DNA of 56,684 nucleotides from UBA2965 sp036526135. Its GTDB lineage: Bacteria; Pseudomonadota; Gammaproteobacteria; Pseudomonadales; Azotimanducaceae. The stretch spans positions 1 through 56,684 of the forward strand of contig DATCZA010000004.1 in NCBI GenBank assembly GCA_036526135.1, read 5' to 3'. Below, one piece after another: positions 35,438 through 44,484 of the stretch (the first letter of the stretch is position 1; every line of letters starts with the position of its first letter). The notes beneath the pieces were generated by a model. That model ran no database searches, was not told the origin of the DNA, and saw nothing but the letters and a program-made list of their open reading frames with translations. The translations under genes and the position numbers were made by a program.

Positions 35438-37012
35438 TCACCCGACAACGCCGGCTCCTGCAAGCGCTTCGCGCATGGGCTCCAGCTGACGTTCGTATCG
35501 CTTCCAGCGTCCCACCGAGCGGGTGTGAGCGGGCTCGCGGACCTGGACGGCGCTTGCCGTGGAGACGGCGCTCGCCTGGCTGTGGAAGCTGACGCAGGCC
35601 TCCTCGAAGGGAAGATCCAGGAAGGCCAAAAGCCGACGCACGTTGGGCTCGAGGTCTGCAGCGGTCTCCTCGTAGGAGATGTCCAGAAACCTTCCCGGGA
35701 ACCGTTCCCGCCAGACGTCCATCAGCCGTCGGTATCGGGCGTGGTGACGGGCCATCTCCCGCTGGTCGTAAGAGTGCAGGTAGGCGTCCGCGAAAAGCTG
35801 CTTGAAGCTGGCAAAGCAGGCATCCATGGGATCACGGGTCAGATGCACGATCTTGGCGTTGGGCAGTGCGGCCAGAATCAGCGGAATGCAGAGATAGTTC
35901 TGGGGCAGCTTGTCAACGAAGCGGGGGGTGTCACCGCGCATGCGGCGTGTGGTGTCCAGGTACACGCCCCCGAGCTGCTTCGGGTCCACGGCCAGCGAGG
36001 CCTCAAACAGCCCAGTCGAAAAACGCTTCGGATCTCTATGGCCCGAAAGACGCCGTATCCCCAGGCCGAACTGCTGCAGTTCTCCGGCGGAGGTCACCTC
36101 TGAGTGACTCGATATGATGCGCTCGACGAGCGTCGTGCCGGTACGCGGCTGACCGAGCACGAAGATGGGCGATGCGTCCGGATGTCCGCCCGAAGCAGAC
36201 TCGAGCCAGGATTCATCGAACTGCTGCTCGAGGTAAGCGAACATCTCGATTTCCGCGGCCTCATCGAACTCCACCGTGCTGCGGCGGGCTGCGGCGCCCC
36301 GGGCAAACGCTTCGAACGCGTCGTCCCACCGCTCCAGATCCTCGCACTCCTTGCCGATGGCGTAGTAGTAAAAGGCCTGCAGCCGGGGATGCAAGCCCGG
36401 GCCCATGACCAGGCGCGCACACGCCCTGATGTGGTCGTCGTCCCGTGCGGTCCGAGAGCCTGCCAGGGACCAGTGCGCCTGGGGCGAGTCCGGCTGCAGA
36501 GCGACCACCCGTTCCAGCAGAGCCAGCGCCTGGGGCGTGCGCCCGTGGTAGACGTGGTTGTTGGCGAGATTGAGCATGAAAGGGGGGTGATCGGGGCGCG
36601 TCGCGCAGGCTTTCTCGAACCATTCCCCGGCGAGCCCGTACTCGCCCATCAACGAGTAGACCGTGCCGATCACGTCGTGCACAAGTGGGTCGTTGGGTTC
36701 ATGTTGCGTCGCCTCCGCGAGGGCGGCGTCTGCGCGGTTCACCTGCCCCTCGCTCATGAACAGTCGGGCCAGCTGGGCCCAGGCTGCAGAGTGCGCGGGA
36801 TCGAGCTTCGTGACCGATCCAAATGCCTGAAATGCGGTTTTGCGATCCTTGGCCTCCAGCGCGACCAGACCGACGAGGAAGTGGCCCTGCACCAGATTAG
36901 GCTGTCGGGCGAGCACCTGCTTGCAGATTGCCCCGGCTCGTTCCAGCTCACCCGCATTCAGCGCGCCCAGCCCGTCCCGCAGCAATGCGCCCAGATCAGC
37001 GGTCTTGACCAT
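35438..37012 (-). CDS. TPR-containing sulfotransferase
   Basis: A 524-residue, two-part protein. Residues 1-240 hold several tetratricopeptide repeats (LVQGHFLVGLVALEAKDRK, PLVHDVIGTVYSLMGEYGLA). The rest is a PAPS-dependent sulfotransferase: the phosphosulfate loop FVLGQPRTGTTLVERIISS and the 3'-phosphate motif VHLTRDPMDACFASFKQLF. ATG 37012 with AGGGAG just upstream is the best start. The acceptor is unknown; similar bacterial proteins act on peptides, lipids or small metabolites, in the cytoplasm. It is divergent from the aminotransferase. Confidence 0.88.
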   Translation of the reverse strand: MVKTADLGALLRDGLGALNAGELERAGAICKQVLARQPNLVQGHFLVGLVALEAKDRKTAFQAFGSVTKLDPAHSAAWAQLARLFMSEGQVNRADAALAEATQHEPNDPLVHDVIGTVYSLMGEYGLAGEWFEKACATRPDHPPFMLNLANNHVYHGRTPQALALLERVVALQPDSPQAHWSLAGSRTARDDDHIRACARLVMGPGLHPRLQAFYYYAIGKECEDLERWDDAFEAFARGAAARRSTVEFDEAAEIEMFAYLEQQFDESWLESASGGHPDASPIFVLGQPRTGTTLVERIISSHSEVTSAGELQQFGLGIRRLSGHRDPKRFSTGLFEASLAVDPKQLGGVYLDTTRRMRGDTPRFVDKLPQNYLCIPLILAALPNAKIVHLTRDPMDACFASFKQLFADAYLHSYDQREMARHHARYRRLMDVWRERFPGRFLDISYEETAADLEPNVRRLLAFLDLPFEEACVSFHSQASAVSTASAVQVREPAHTRSVGRWKRYERQLEPMREALAGAGVVG

Positions 37013-37100
37013 CTCCCTGCTCACTCCCCCTTTTGGGGTAAGGCAACAACTCGGCAATGATGTCACCATCGGATTGCTCACACTAGGGAAGGCCCGCGCG

Positions 37101-38471
37101 ATGCCCATCCAAAGCAGAGAATTGCCCGAGGAGCTCGACCGCACCCGGCACCTGCACCCCTTCACCGACTACGCGGCCTACGCCCGTTCCGGCGGGCGTG
37201 TCTACACCCGGGGAGAGGGGATCTTCATCTACGATGCACAGGGCCGGGAGCTCCTGGACGGGATGTCCGGGCTGTGGTGCACGAGCCTCGGCTACAGCCA
37301 GCCGAAGATCGTCGACGCCGTCACCGAGCAGCTGCAGCGCCTTCCCTACTACAACAGCTTCTTCAACTGCTCCAACGATGCGGCGGTTGCCATGGCCAAC
37401 GCCCTGGTGGAAGTGACGCCCCCGCATTTCAACCACGTGTTCTTCACGAACTCCGGCTCCGAGGCGAACGACACCAACATCCGGCTCGTGCACCGCTACT
37501 TCGACCTCATCGGAAAGCCCGACAAGAAGATCATCTTGAGCCGGGAGAACGCCTATCACGGCAGCACCATCGCGGCTGCCAGCCTCGGCGGCATGTCCAG
37601 CATGCACAAGCAGTTCACTCGTCTGCCCTACGTGCACCACGTCCAGCAGCCTTACTGGTTCGAGCTGGGATCAGGACGATCGCCGGAGGAGTTCGGCCGG
37701 CAGGCGGCCCAGGCCGTGGCGGACAGGATCGACGAGCTGGGCGCGGATAACGTGGCCGCGTTCATCGCCGAGCCGGTGCAGGGGGCGGGCGGGGTCATCA
37801 TTCCTCCGGAAACTTACTGGCCAGCCGTCCAGCGCATTCTGGACGAACGCGACGTTCTGCTGATCAGCGACGAGGTGATCTGCGGTTTCGGCCGCACAGG
37901 GCGCTGGTTCGGTTGCGACTACTTCGGTACCCGCCCGGAGCTTCTGACCTTCGCCAAGGCAGTGACCAACGGCTATCAACCCCTTGGTGGCGTCATGGTC
38001 GGCGACAGGATCGCCGACGTGCTGACCACCCAGGGCGGCGAGTTCGCCCACGGATTCACCTATTCCGGCCACCCCGCCTGCTGCGCGGCGGGCCTGGCGA
38101 CCCTGGAGCTTTACCACGAGCTCGACACGCTCAGCTACGTAGCCGACGACATCGCCCCCTACTGGGCGAGCCGCTGGTCGGAGCTCGCCGCGCATCCCAT
38201 CGTCGGAGAGTCCCGCACCCTGGGGATGCTGGCAGCGGTAGAGCTGGTCAGTGACAAGTCCGGCCACACACGCCTGGATTCGGATGGAAAGGCAGCGCTT
38301 TTCTGCCGTGACGAGGCGATCGGGGGCGGTCTGATGGTCCGGGCCGTCCAGGACAGCATCATCAGCGCCGCGCCGCTCGTCAGCACCCGCGAGGAGATCG
38401 ATCTGCTGATCGAACGGCTGACCCAGGCTTTGAACGACACCGCCAGGCACTACGGCATCAACGATGCATGA
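37101..38471 (+). CDS. Class III omega-aminotransferase (SpuC-like)
   Basis: A PLP-dependent transaminase of 456 residues. Marks are GMSGLWCTSLGYSQPK, NSGSEANDTNIRL, ENAYHGSTIAAASLGG, LLISDEVICGFGRTGRWFG and TFAKAVTNGYQPLGGVMV (PLP lysine). The closest functional group is putrescine/omega-amino acid:pyruvate aminotransferase, which would give alanine plus an aldehyde, and Ald upstream could recycle that alanine. The ATG 37101 leaves the family-typical N-terminus. It overlaps the permease gene by eight bases, so the two form an operon. Confidence 0.9.
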   Translation: MPIQSRELPEELDRTRHLHPFTDYAAYARSGGRVYTRGEGIFIYDAQGRELLDGMSGLWCTSLGYSQPKIVDAVTEQLQRLPYYNSFFNCSNDAAVAMANALVEVTPPHFNHVFFTNSGSEANDTNIRLVHRYFDLIGKPDKKIILSRENAYHGSTIAAASLGGMSSMHKQFTRLPYVHHVQQPYWFELGSGRSPEEFGRQAAQAVADRIDELGADNVAAFIAEPVQGAGGVIIPPETYWPAVQRILDERDVLLISDEVICGFGRTGRWFGCDYFGTRPELLTFAKAVTNGYQPLGGVMVGDRIADVLTTQGGEFAHGFTYSGHPACCAAGLATLELYHELDTLSYVADDIAPYWASRWSELAAHPIVGESRTLGMLAAVELVSDKSGHTRLDSDGKAALFCRDEAIGGGLMVRAVQDSIISAAPLVSTREEIDLLIERLTQALNDTARHYGINDA

Positions 38472-39843
38472 CTCGCCGCCGATCGAAAGGCACCGATCGC
38501 TGGGCCAGCGCGACGTGGTCATGTACACCGTCTCTGCAATCCTTCTCCTGGAGACTCTCACCGCTGCCGCTTCCATCGGCGCGGCCGCCATCTTCTGGTG
38601 GCTGTTCCTCGGCGTGGTTTTTTTCCTGCCCTTTGCGCTCATCTGCGCCGAGATGGGCTGCACCTATCCCGAGCAGGGCGGCATCTATGCCTGGGTGCGG
38701 GACGCCTTCGGCGGTCGCTGGGGGGCCAGGGCCAGCTGGGGCTACTGGGTCAACACGGCCGTGTGGTTGCCCGCCATCTACATCCTGTTCGCCGGCATAT
38801 TCGCGCAGCTCTACGCTCCCGGCCTCTCCCTGGCCGGGCAGATCGCCATCGGCATCGGCCTCACCTGGCTCACGGTCGGGCTGAACGTCGTGACCCTGGA
38901 CGTGGGCAAGTGGGTGCCGAATCTGGGGGCAGCGGTCAAGGTCCTCGTCTTCCTTACCCTGATCGGAGCCGCCAGTTACCACGTGGCCACGCAGGGATTC
39001 GCGAACCCCATCAACCTAGAGACCATCCGGCCGACGTGGAGCGACTCCGTCGCCTTCATCCCCGCGATCATCTACGGGATGTTGGGGTTTGAGCTCGTCA
39101 GCGCCAGTAGCGAGGAGATCAAGAATCCCCGCAGGAACGTGCCCCGGGGCATCCTGATCAGCGGGCTGATCATCATTTCCCTGTACACCCTGGCGACCAC
39201 GGCGATGCTGGCCGCATTGCCCGCCGACGAGATCGACCTGGTGGAGGGCCTCGTCGCCACGCTGCACCAGTTCTTCGCATCCAGCGGTGCGGGCGAAATC
39301 ATCGTTTCGATACTCGGCGCCGGGGCCCTCTACACGTTCTTCACCAACGGCGTGACCTGGGCCATGGGGTGTAACCGGGCGGCCGCCGAGGCCGGCATCG
39401 AGGGCGAGCTGCCGAGATTCTTCGCGCTGGAAACGCGCCGCGGCACACCGCTGGGCGCTGCCGTGGTCATGGGGGCGTTCAGCACCGGCGTGCTTCTGCT
39501 CTACGGCGGCCTGGCGAGCAACAGCGAAGATCTCTTCTGGTCGCTGTTCGCGTTCAGCGCCGTGATCTTCCTGCTGCCCTATCTCGGTTTGACGCTCGCC
39601 TTCTTGCACGCGCGCCGCCACGATGCCGGCCGCCACCGGCCCTTCGCCGTGCCAGGCGGCATGGCCATCGCCAGAACGTGCGCCTACGTGTGCTTCGCCG
39701 CCCTGGCGGCATCCATCGGCCTGTTCATCTACACCCCCGGCGAGGGTATCGTCCATCCGGTGCTGTGGGGCGCGCTGGTCACCCTGGCGATCGGTGAGTT
39801 GACCATCCGATTCGGAGAGCATCACCCGGTGAGAGCGGGCTAG
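38464..39843 (+). CDS. APC-superfamily amino acid or polyamine permease
   Basis: The 459 residues have about 12 hydrophobic segments. The APC helix-1 break is visible in YTVSAILLLETLTAAASIG, and IYGMLGFELVSASSEEIKNPRRNVPRG is the helix-6 region with the conserved Glu-x-x-NP motif. It probably imports the amine or amino acid used by the upstream aminotransferase. It overlaps that gene, which shows translational coupling. Substrate is inferred from context only. Confidence 0.88.
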   Translation: MHDSPPIERHRSLGQRDVVMYTVSAILLLETLTAAASIGAAAIFWWLFLGVVFFLPFALICAEMGCTYPEQGGIYAWVRDAFGGRWGARASWGYWVNTAVWLPAIYILFAGIFAQLYAPGLSLAGQIAIGIGLTWLTVGLNVVTLDVGKWVPNLGAAVKVLVFLTLIGAASYHVATQGFANPINLETIRPTWSDSVAFIPAIIYGMLGFELVSASSEEIKNPRRNVPRGILISGLIIISLYTLATTAMLAALPADEIDLVEGLVATLHQFFASSGAGEIIVSILGAGALYTFFTNGVTWAMGCNRAAAEAGIEGELPRFFALETRRGTPLGAAVVMGAFSTGVLLLYGGLASNSEDLFWSLFAFSAVIFLLPYLGLTLAFLHARRHDAGRHRPFAVPGGMAIARTCAYVCFAALAASIGLFIYTPGEGIVHPVLWGALVTLAIGELTIRFGEHHPVRAG

Positions 39844-39855
39844 CCCGAGCCGGCT

Positions 39856-40022
39856 TCACCCGTCCAGCCACGCGGTGAGTCGCGATCTCTCCCGGACGAG
39901 GCCATCCTGATCGAAGAGATGCGCACAGAAGTGCGCCCATGAGTCCGCGAACGCCAAAGCCATGCCGCCGGTGACCACGGTGGAGCCCAGACCAAGCTCG
40001 GCGTAGGTGAACTCGAAGCTCT
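39856..40022 (-). pseudogene. Unrecognised C-terminal gene tail (remnant)
   Basis: In one minus-strand frame about 55 codons read ESFEFTYAELGLGSTVVTGG through ALAFADSWAHFCAHLFDQDG to a TGA at 39856, with coding-like third positions. There is no start. The frame begins where the aminopeptidase fragment ends, so two broken genes were joined by deletion. The family is not recognised. Confidence 0.4.
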
Positions 40023-40027
40023 CCTTT

Positions 40028-40335
40028 TATCGTCGCCCCCGTCGATGATCTCGGTCGCAACCTGCTGCTCCTCCACGACGACGGCGGCGTCTTCGACGTC
40101 GATGTCGCGCGTTGAGCCAGATCACCCAAGGCGGAGGCGCAGCGACGCTGATCTGGATGGTCACTATGCCGGAGAAATACTCGGATTCAGGAACCAGGTT
40201 GAGCTCGATCGCATAGGCTTTGGGCTGTACCGCTTCTCCGAGTCGCAGCTTCGGAGGTTCGTCCTCCTCGGCCGCCAGCGGCGCCAGGGACACAACCAGC
40301 CCGAGGATGAACCCGAACTGATAACGCTTCATCAT
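40028..40335 (-). pseudogene. N-terminus of an M1-family aminopeptidase, frameshifted remnant
   Basis: An ATG at 40335 starts a secreted protein with a signal peptide ending about LAPLAA. It is followed by LRLGEAVQPKAYAIELNLVP and FSGIVTIQISV, the opening strands of M1 metallopeptidases (PxxYxLxLxPD ... FxGxVxI). At about 40103 an extra C shifts the frame; in the next frame the fold resumes as ARDIDVEDAAVVVEEQQVA. The gene stops making sense near 40028. The zinc motif HExxH and about 90% of the protein are missing. Confidence 0.65.
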
Positions 40336-40525
40336 GTCATCGCCTTGGCAAGGATCGATCTTGAAGTGCCCGGAGACAGGGCACGCAGACTTCCCGATCG
40401 CTTCTACCCGGATTTGGTAGTAAGCGAGGGTCCGTTCATTTCGTGCACCCTCCTTCTTGCTTGGCGTGAGTTTGGCTAAGGGCGCGAGCCAATGCGGATT
40501 TCACGTCCGGAGCGGACAATGCCGG
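40336..40525. other. Intergenic, nothing recognised
   Basis: Between the aminopeptidase remnant and the promoter of the gene at 40603. No coding signal, repeat or terminator could be supported. Confidence 0.35.
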
Positions 40526-40554
40526 TTGCGCAACCCATCCCATTGTGCTAATAA
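40526..40554 (+). promoter_or_regulatory. Candidate sigma-70 promoter
   Basis: TTGCGC (40526-40531) and TAATAA (40549-40554) are separated by 17 bases, a good match to -35 and -10 elements in an otherwise GC-rich background. They lie 48 bases before the start codon at 40603. This would drive the secreted protein and barrel genes. Confidence 0.45.
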
Positions 40555-40602
40555 AAATCAAACAGAAAGGATCCGCCAACGAATGAACTAGGGAGTGCGC
40601 TC

Positions 40603-41088
40603 ATGAAGATTCGCACCACGCTTCTCGCCATATTCCTGATTACTCTGACTACCGGGTTCGCGGGGAATGTTTACCCGTGTGGGGACAACGCCGTATATCG
40701 CGTGGGCCAAGGGCTGGCCTACCGCGTCTATACAGCCCCGCTACCTGGCCACGTGCTCATCTACGGCCAGACGGACGCAGATAGAGAGCTTGCACTGAAT
40801 TTGGTGCGGTCAGGGCATGCCGTTCGCCTGGTCAGCAGCGATCAGGAGTTGCAGAACGAGCTCGACACGGGAACCTACGATGTTGTCCTGGCTGCCTACA
40901 GCGATCGTCAGGTCGTCGAGTCGAAAGCCAGTGCTGCGGCAAGCCAGCCGACGCTGGTTCCGGTGGCTGAGACGCGTGCCGAGGAAAAGCAGGCACGACA
41001 GAACTACCAGCACGTCATGCAGGCGCGGAAGAACGATATCAAGCAGTACCTGCTCGCGATCCACAAGACGCTAAAGAACAAGGGTTGA
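40603..41088 (+). CDS. Secreted protein with a Rossmann/receiver-like core, unknown function
   Basis: The 161 residues begin with a signal peptide (MKIRTTLLAIFLITLTTGFA). The middle (about residues 48-108) alternates strands and helices: GHVLIYGQTDADRELALNLV, GHAVRLVSSDQELQNEL, YDVVLAAYSD. This resembles a response-regulator or flavodoxin-like fold, though the phosphoacceptor Asp is not evident. The last 40 residues form a charged helix (AEEKQARQNYQHVMQARKND). It is periplasmic, 32 bases before the barrel gene, so co-transcribed. I do not recognise the family. Confidence 0.7.
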   Translation: MKIRTTLLAIFLITLTTGFAGNVYPCGDNAVYRVGQGLAYRVYTAPLPGHVLIYGQTDADRELALNLVRSGHAVRLVSSDQELQNELDTGTYDVVLAAYSDRQVVESKASAAASQPTLVPVAETRAEEKQARQNYQHVMQARKNDIKQYLLAIHKTLKNKG

Positions 41089-41120
41089 GAACGGTCCTTG
41101 CGATCTTTTGAGGGGGCGGT

Positions 41121-42092
41121 TTGAGAAAACCTCCAGGCGCGCTGTTTCTTTACATGCTCTTGGGCTTGGTAGCTTTTGTTGGGGCGGCGGATACCCGTGG
41201 GCAGTCACGCGGCGATGGCAGCCTGACGCTAGAGTATCAGTACATTCGAACGGGCACGTTCGATGATGGCAACTACGAGTACGATTACTGGAAGACGGAC
41301 GCGCAGGTCCTCATGCTTTCCGGAGACTACTCCATTACCGATCGCTTGACCGTTTTCGCTTCGTTGCCCTACATCTGGAAGCGTTTCATTGCGGGCAATC
41401 AGTTCAATGGCGACCCCCACAATCCAAACGATCCCTACTGGGTCGACTTCGTGCCACCGGATAAGCGCTTCTGGGACGACGGTAAGTATCACAGCGACTT
41501 TCAGGACTTCTCCATCGGTTTCTCTTACCTGGCGCTGGACGGGCCGCTGAAAATCTCGCCGTACATCGGGTACGGCGTGCCGATGACCGACTACCCGTTC
41601 TTCGCCAAGGCGGCAATCGGGCAGAACTTGTGGAACGTGCCGGTTGGGGCGTCGTTCAGCTACGCGCCGTACTTCTCGGACTGGTATCTGAGCGGAAACG
41701 CGGCCTATGTGTTCTCCGAGAAACCGCTGGGCGTCAACGTCGACTACTGGCTGACCCATCTGGCTACGGGTTACAGGTTCACGCCTCGATTCGCGGCAAA
41801 CGTCTTCCTGAGCCTTAAGTACGTCCGCGAGGGGATGAAGCTGCCGTATGATTTCGTGGATGACCCCGAGAACTTCGTCTATCCGGACGACTTTGGCACG
41901 GAAGAGTGGTGGCATCACGATCGGCTGGGCGCCCACCGGAATCTGAACCTGGGTCTCGGGGTCGATTACTTTCTCAGCCCGCAATGGAAGGTTTCGGCCA
42001 CCGGCTACACTGCCCTGTGGGTCGAGCAGACGAACGAAGTGGACTATGCCTTCACGATGGCTGTGACCCGCTTCTTCTCCGGCAGTGACTAA
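41121..42092 (+). CDS. Outer-membrane beta-barrel protein (transporter/MetA-phenol type)
   Basis: The 323 residues carry a signal peptide (cleavage about residue 26) and then a run of amphipathic strands rich in Tyr, Trp and Phe with Asp/Gly turns, such as LTLEYQYIRTG, LTVFASLPYIW and VSATGYTALWV. The end is VTRFFSGSD. It resembles the alpha-barrel-free outer-membrane proteins of the phenol-degradation (MetA) group. The start is TTG 41121 after GAGGGGGCGG. It ends in a four-base overlap with the oppositely read TIR gene. It may be a porin or channel; substrate unknown. Confidence 0.72.
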   Translation: MRKPPGALFLYMLLGLVAFVGAADTRGQSRGDGSLTLEYQYIRTGTFDDGNYEYDYWKTDAQVLMLSGDYSITDRLTVFASLPYIWKRFIAGNQFNGDPHNPNDPYWVDFVPPDKRFWDDGKYHSDFQDFSIGFSYLALDGPLKISPYIGYGVPMTDYPFFAKAAIGQNLWNVPVGASFSYAPYFSDWYLSGNAAYVFSEKPLGVNVDYWLTHLATGYRFTPRFAANVFLSLKYVREGMKLPYDFVDDPENFVYPDDFGTEEWWHHDRLGAHRNLNLGLGVDYFLSPQWKVSATGYTALWVEQTNEVDYAFTMAVTRFFSGSD

Positions 42093-44404
42093 AGGCTGAC
42101 ACCAAAGGCGACCAGCGTTTCAGGCAGCTGCGCGCGCAACCTGGCGCGACGCGCGTTGAAGTGCTCGACCACAGCCTGATACCGGGGGTTGTCGCTGAAC
42201 TTCCCCAGACAGGGTGAATCCTCGAGCCAGCTTACTCTCGCGAATTGAGGGCTGCGCTGAGCCTTCTCCAGCTCGGCCAGGGCCTCGTCGTCTCGATCCA
42301 TCACCGAATACCCGCAAGCCTTCATGAATTCGACAAAGTAATGGGGGTTCTCATGGAGGATCGGCCGGTCGATGTGCCACTGTGCTAGCCCCTTGGCCAT
42401 TTCGAAGTCGCCCAGGGCGTAAGCTGCGCCCAGCAGTGCGAAGAAACCCTCCCAATCCAAGCTGGATCGGGGGAAAGTCATGACCGTTTCTGGCAGGCCG
42501 GTGGAGATCAGCACCCAGAACGCGGACTCGTAGTCTCCGGTCGCGTTGTAGGCTTCGGCCAGGAGGTAGCGCACGCTGACGTTGTCCGGGGCAGTGATGA
42601 TCAGCTCCTCGGCCGCATCGATCAACTCCGCATAGCGACGCAGCTTGAAGAGCAGGCCGATTCCGGGTGAGGGAACGAGTTCGAGCGCCGTCTCGACGTC
42701 GCCAATCTCGATGTAAAGCTCCGCCAGCTGACCGACGTGGTCCTCGTTCTCCGGTTCGAGATCGCGCGCGCGGATTGCCCAGGCGATGGCTTTGTCGAGC
42801 TCGCCGATGAGCTGGTGGAGCCTGGAAATCAGGCGATAGGCGGCGGCACCATCGAAACGCCGCTCGATGCGCCCAACCAGCTTAAGGACGTCTTCCGTCT
42901 GTCCCTGATAGCCGAGCATCTCGCCCAGAGCGCCGTAGCGCGCCAGGGACTGGCGATCGATTTCCAGGGCGCGGCTGAAAAGATCGGCAATGCTGTCGCC
43001 GTAATCCTTGAGCTGATACCAGCGAAGGTAAGCTAAGTCAGCCAGGGCATCGGCGTTGTCCGGATCGAGCGCCACGGCCCGCTCGAATGCCGCGTAAGCT
43101 TCGGGTCGGCCGCGCGCGTAGTAGTAGCGTCCCAGGGTGTGCTGAACCTCGGACAGGTTCGGATCGATAGACAGAGCGCGGAAGATCGGCGCCTCCGCGG
43201 CGTCCAGATCGCCGAGAAACAAAAAGACGCCCGCCAATCGGCTATTTGCCAATGCCGACCCCGGGTCCAGAGCGACCGCGTCGCGGTAGTGCTCAATTGC
43301 TCTGCGTAACAGCGCATCGTCCACGATCTCGCGGTCCCGGACCTGCTGCTCGAAGTAGCGGCCGCGGTACAGCGCTTCGTTGGCGGTGGCGTTGCCCGTT
43401 GCCGGAGACGGCAGTTCGATCGCCGCCTCCGGCAGGATCCGGCGCACGAGATTCTGCGCGATCTCCTGCTGGAGGCCAAGCAGCTCGTCGGGATTGCGCG
43501 TGAAGGACGCCGACCAGACGACAAGGCCGCTGGTGCCATCGACGAGCTCAACCGACGCCCTTAGCACGTCCCCCTCTCGTCGCAGGCTGCCCTCGACGAT
43601 GTAGGTGACGCCTAGCTGCTCCGAGCTCGACCTTGCATCGCCACCGAGCGCACCCACCGCAATGGACGACGAACGCGCCGCGATGCGCAGCTCGGGCACG
43701 CGATGGAGCTGGCTGCGCAACTCCTCACTCAACCCGGCGCTCAGGTAAGCGTCGTCCGGATCGTTGCTCGCATTGTGGAACGGCAGCACGGCAACGCTGT
43801 TCTGCAGTATCGGAATGTCAGTCGCATCGTACCGGCCGGTCTCCGGCGTTGCGAGATAGACGGCATAGCCAACGCCAAGCGCTGCGAGCGCGATCAGCAA
43901 GGCGGCCCAGGACAGGCGGCCCGGGCGGCGCAGCCAGTACGATGCGCCAAAGCCGATCGGACCGCCGTCGGTCGACGTACCGCCGCCCTGACAGGGCGAC
44001 AGGGCACTGAGCAGCTTCGTTCTGTACCGCTCGCTGGCGTCGCAGGTCAGCGCCTGAACCCGGTTCAGGCCGACCTTCAGATCCGCGGTGAGCGGCACCG
44101 CCTCGAGGTACACGGGAACCACCGCCTTGCCTTCGTCCAGTGCTAGGTTGATCTCCCGGTTGCAGTGCTCCGAGCCAAGCGACCTGCGGGAGATGAAGAA
44201 GAGAAATTGAGAGGCTCGATCCAGCGAGTCGCCGATCACCGCGCGCCAGTTCTGGCCAGCCGAAATGCCTTCGTCGTACCAGACGTTGACACCCTGCTCC
44301 TGAAGCCAGGCAATCTGGGGGTAAACCATCGCCTTGTCTTCGTGTGCATAGCACACGAACGCAAACGGCCCGTCTCCCCGGTAGGGTGGGTTCGGATGCT
44401 TCAG
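42089..44404 (-). CDS. TIR - membrane - TolB-like - TPR protein, paralog 1
   Basis: About 771 residues counted from CTG 44404. Residues 13-140 are a TIR domain: FVCYAHEDK (strand A), GVNVWYDEGISAG (BB loop) and SEHCNREINLALDEGK, with the predicted NADase Glu at 84. A membrane segment lies near 166-185. A TolB/FlgO-like domain follows (VAVLPFHNASNDP, AYLSAGLSEELRSQL, RIAARSSS, YIVEGSLRR), then 10 or so tetratricopeptide repeats and a conserved end LPETLVAFGVSL. The arrangement suggests a membrane sensor with a cytoplasmic TIR and an extracytoplasmic TolB/TPR part. The start is non-canonical: no ATG, GTG or TTG gives a complete TIR. Cell-death or signalling roles are inferred from TIR biology. 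Confidence 0.85.
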   Translation of the reverse strand: MKHPNPPYRGDGPFAFVCYAHEDKAMVYPQIAWLQEQGVNVWYDEGISAGQNWRAVIGDSLDRASQFLFFISRRSLGSEHCNREINLALDEGKAVVPVYLEAVPLTADLKVGLNRVQALTCDASERYRTKLLSALSPCQGGGTSTDGGPIGFGASYWLRRPGRLSWAALLIALAALGVGYAVYLATPETGRYDATDIPILQNSVAVLPFHNASNDPDDAYLSAGLSEELRSQLHRVPELRIAARSSSIAVGALGGDARSSSEQLGVTYIVEGSLRREGDVLRASVELVDGTSGLVVWSASFTRNPDELLGLQQEIAQNLVRRILPEAAIELPSPATGNATANEALYRGRYFEQQVRDREIVDDALLRRAIEHYRDAVALDPGSALANSRLAGVFLFLGDLDAAEAPIFRALSIDPNLSEVQHTLGRYYYARGRPEAYAAFERAVALDPDNADALADLAYLRWYQLKDYGDSIADLFSRALEIDRQSLARYGALGEMLGYQGQTEDVLKLVGRIERRFDGAAAYRLISRLHQLIGELDKAIAWAIRARDLEPENEDHVGQLAELYIEIGDVETALELVPSPGIGLLFKLRRYAELIDAAEELIITAPDNVSVRYLLAEAYNATGDYESAFWVLISTGLPETVMTFPRSSLDWEGFFALLGAAYALGDFEMAKGLAQWHIDRPILHENPHYFVEFMKACGYSVMDRDDEALAELEKAQRSPQFARVSWLEDSPCLGKFSDNPRYQAVVEHFNARRARLRAQLPETLVAFGVSL

Positions 44405-44484
44405 AACCTGCTTGCTCCCTGTGTGTTGATATCAGTCTACTCGACGCGGCCAGAAGGCTGAATCCGAGGTTTTCGGACAACTTG

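Noticed and set aside
44354..44356. GTG as the start of TIR paralog 1 (and the equivalent 46749 in paralog 2)
   Set aside because: It would remove the first TIR strand (PFAF) and lacks a ribosome-binding site; the aligned third paralog starts 16 codons earlier.
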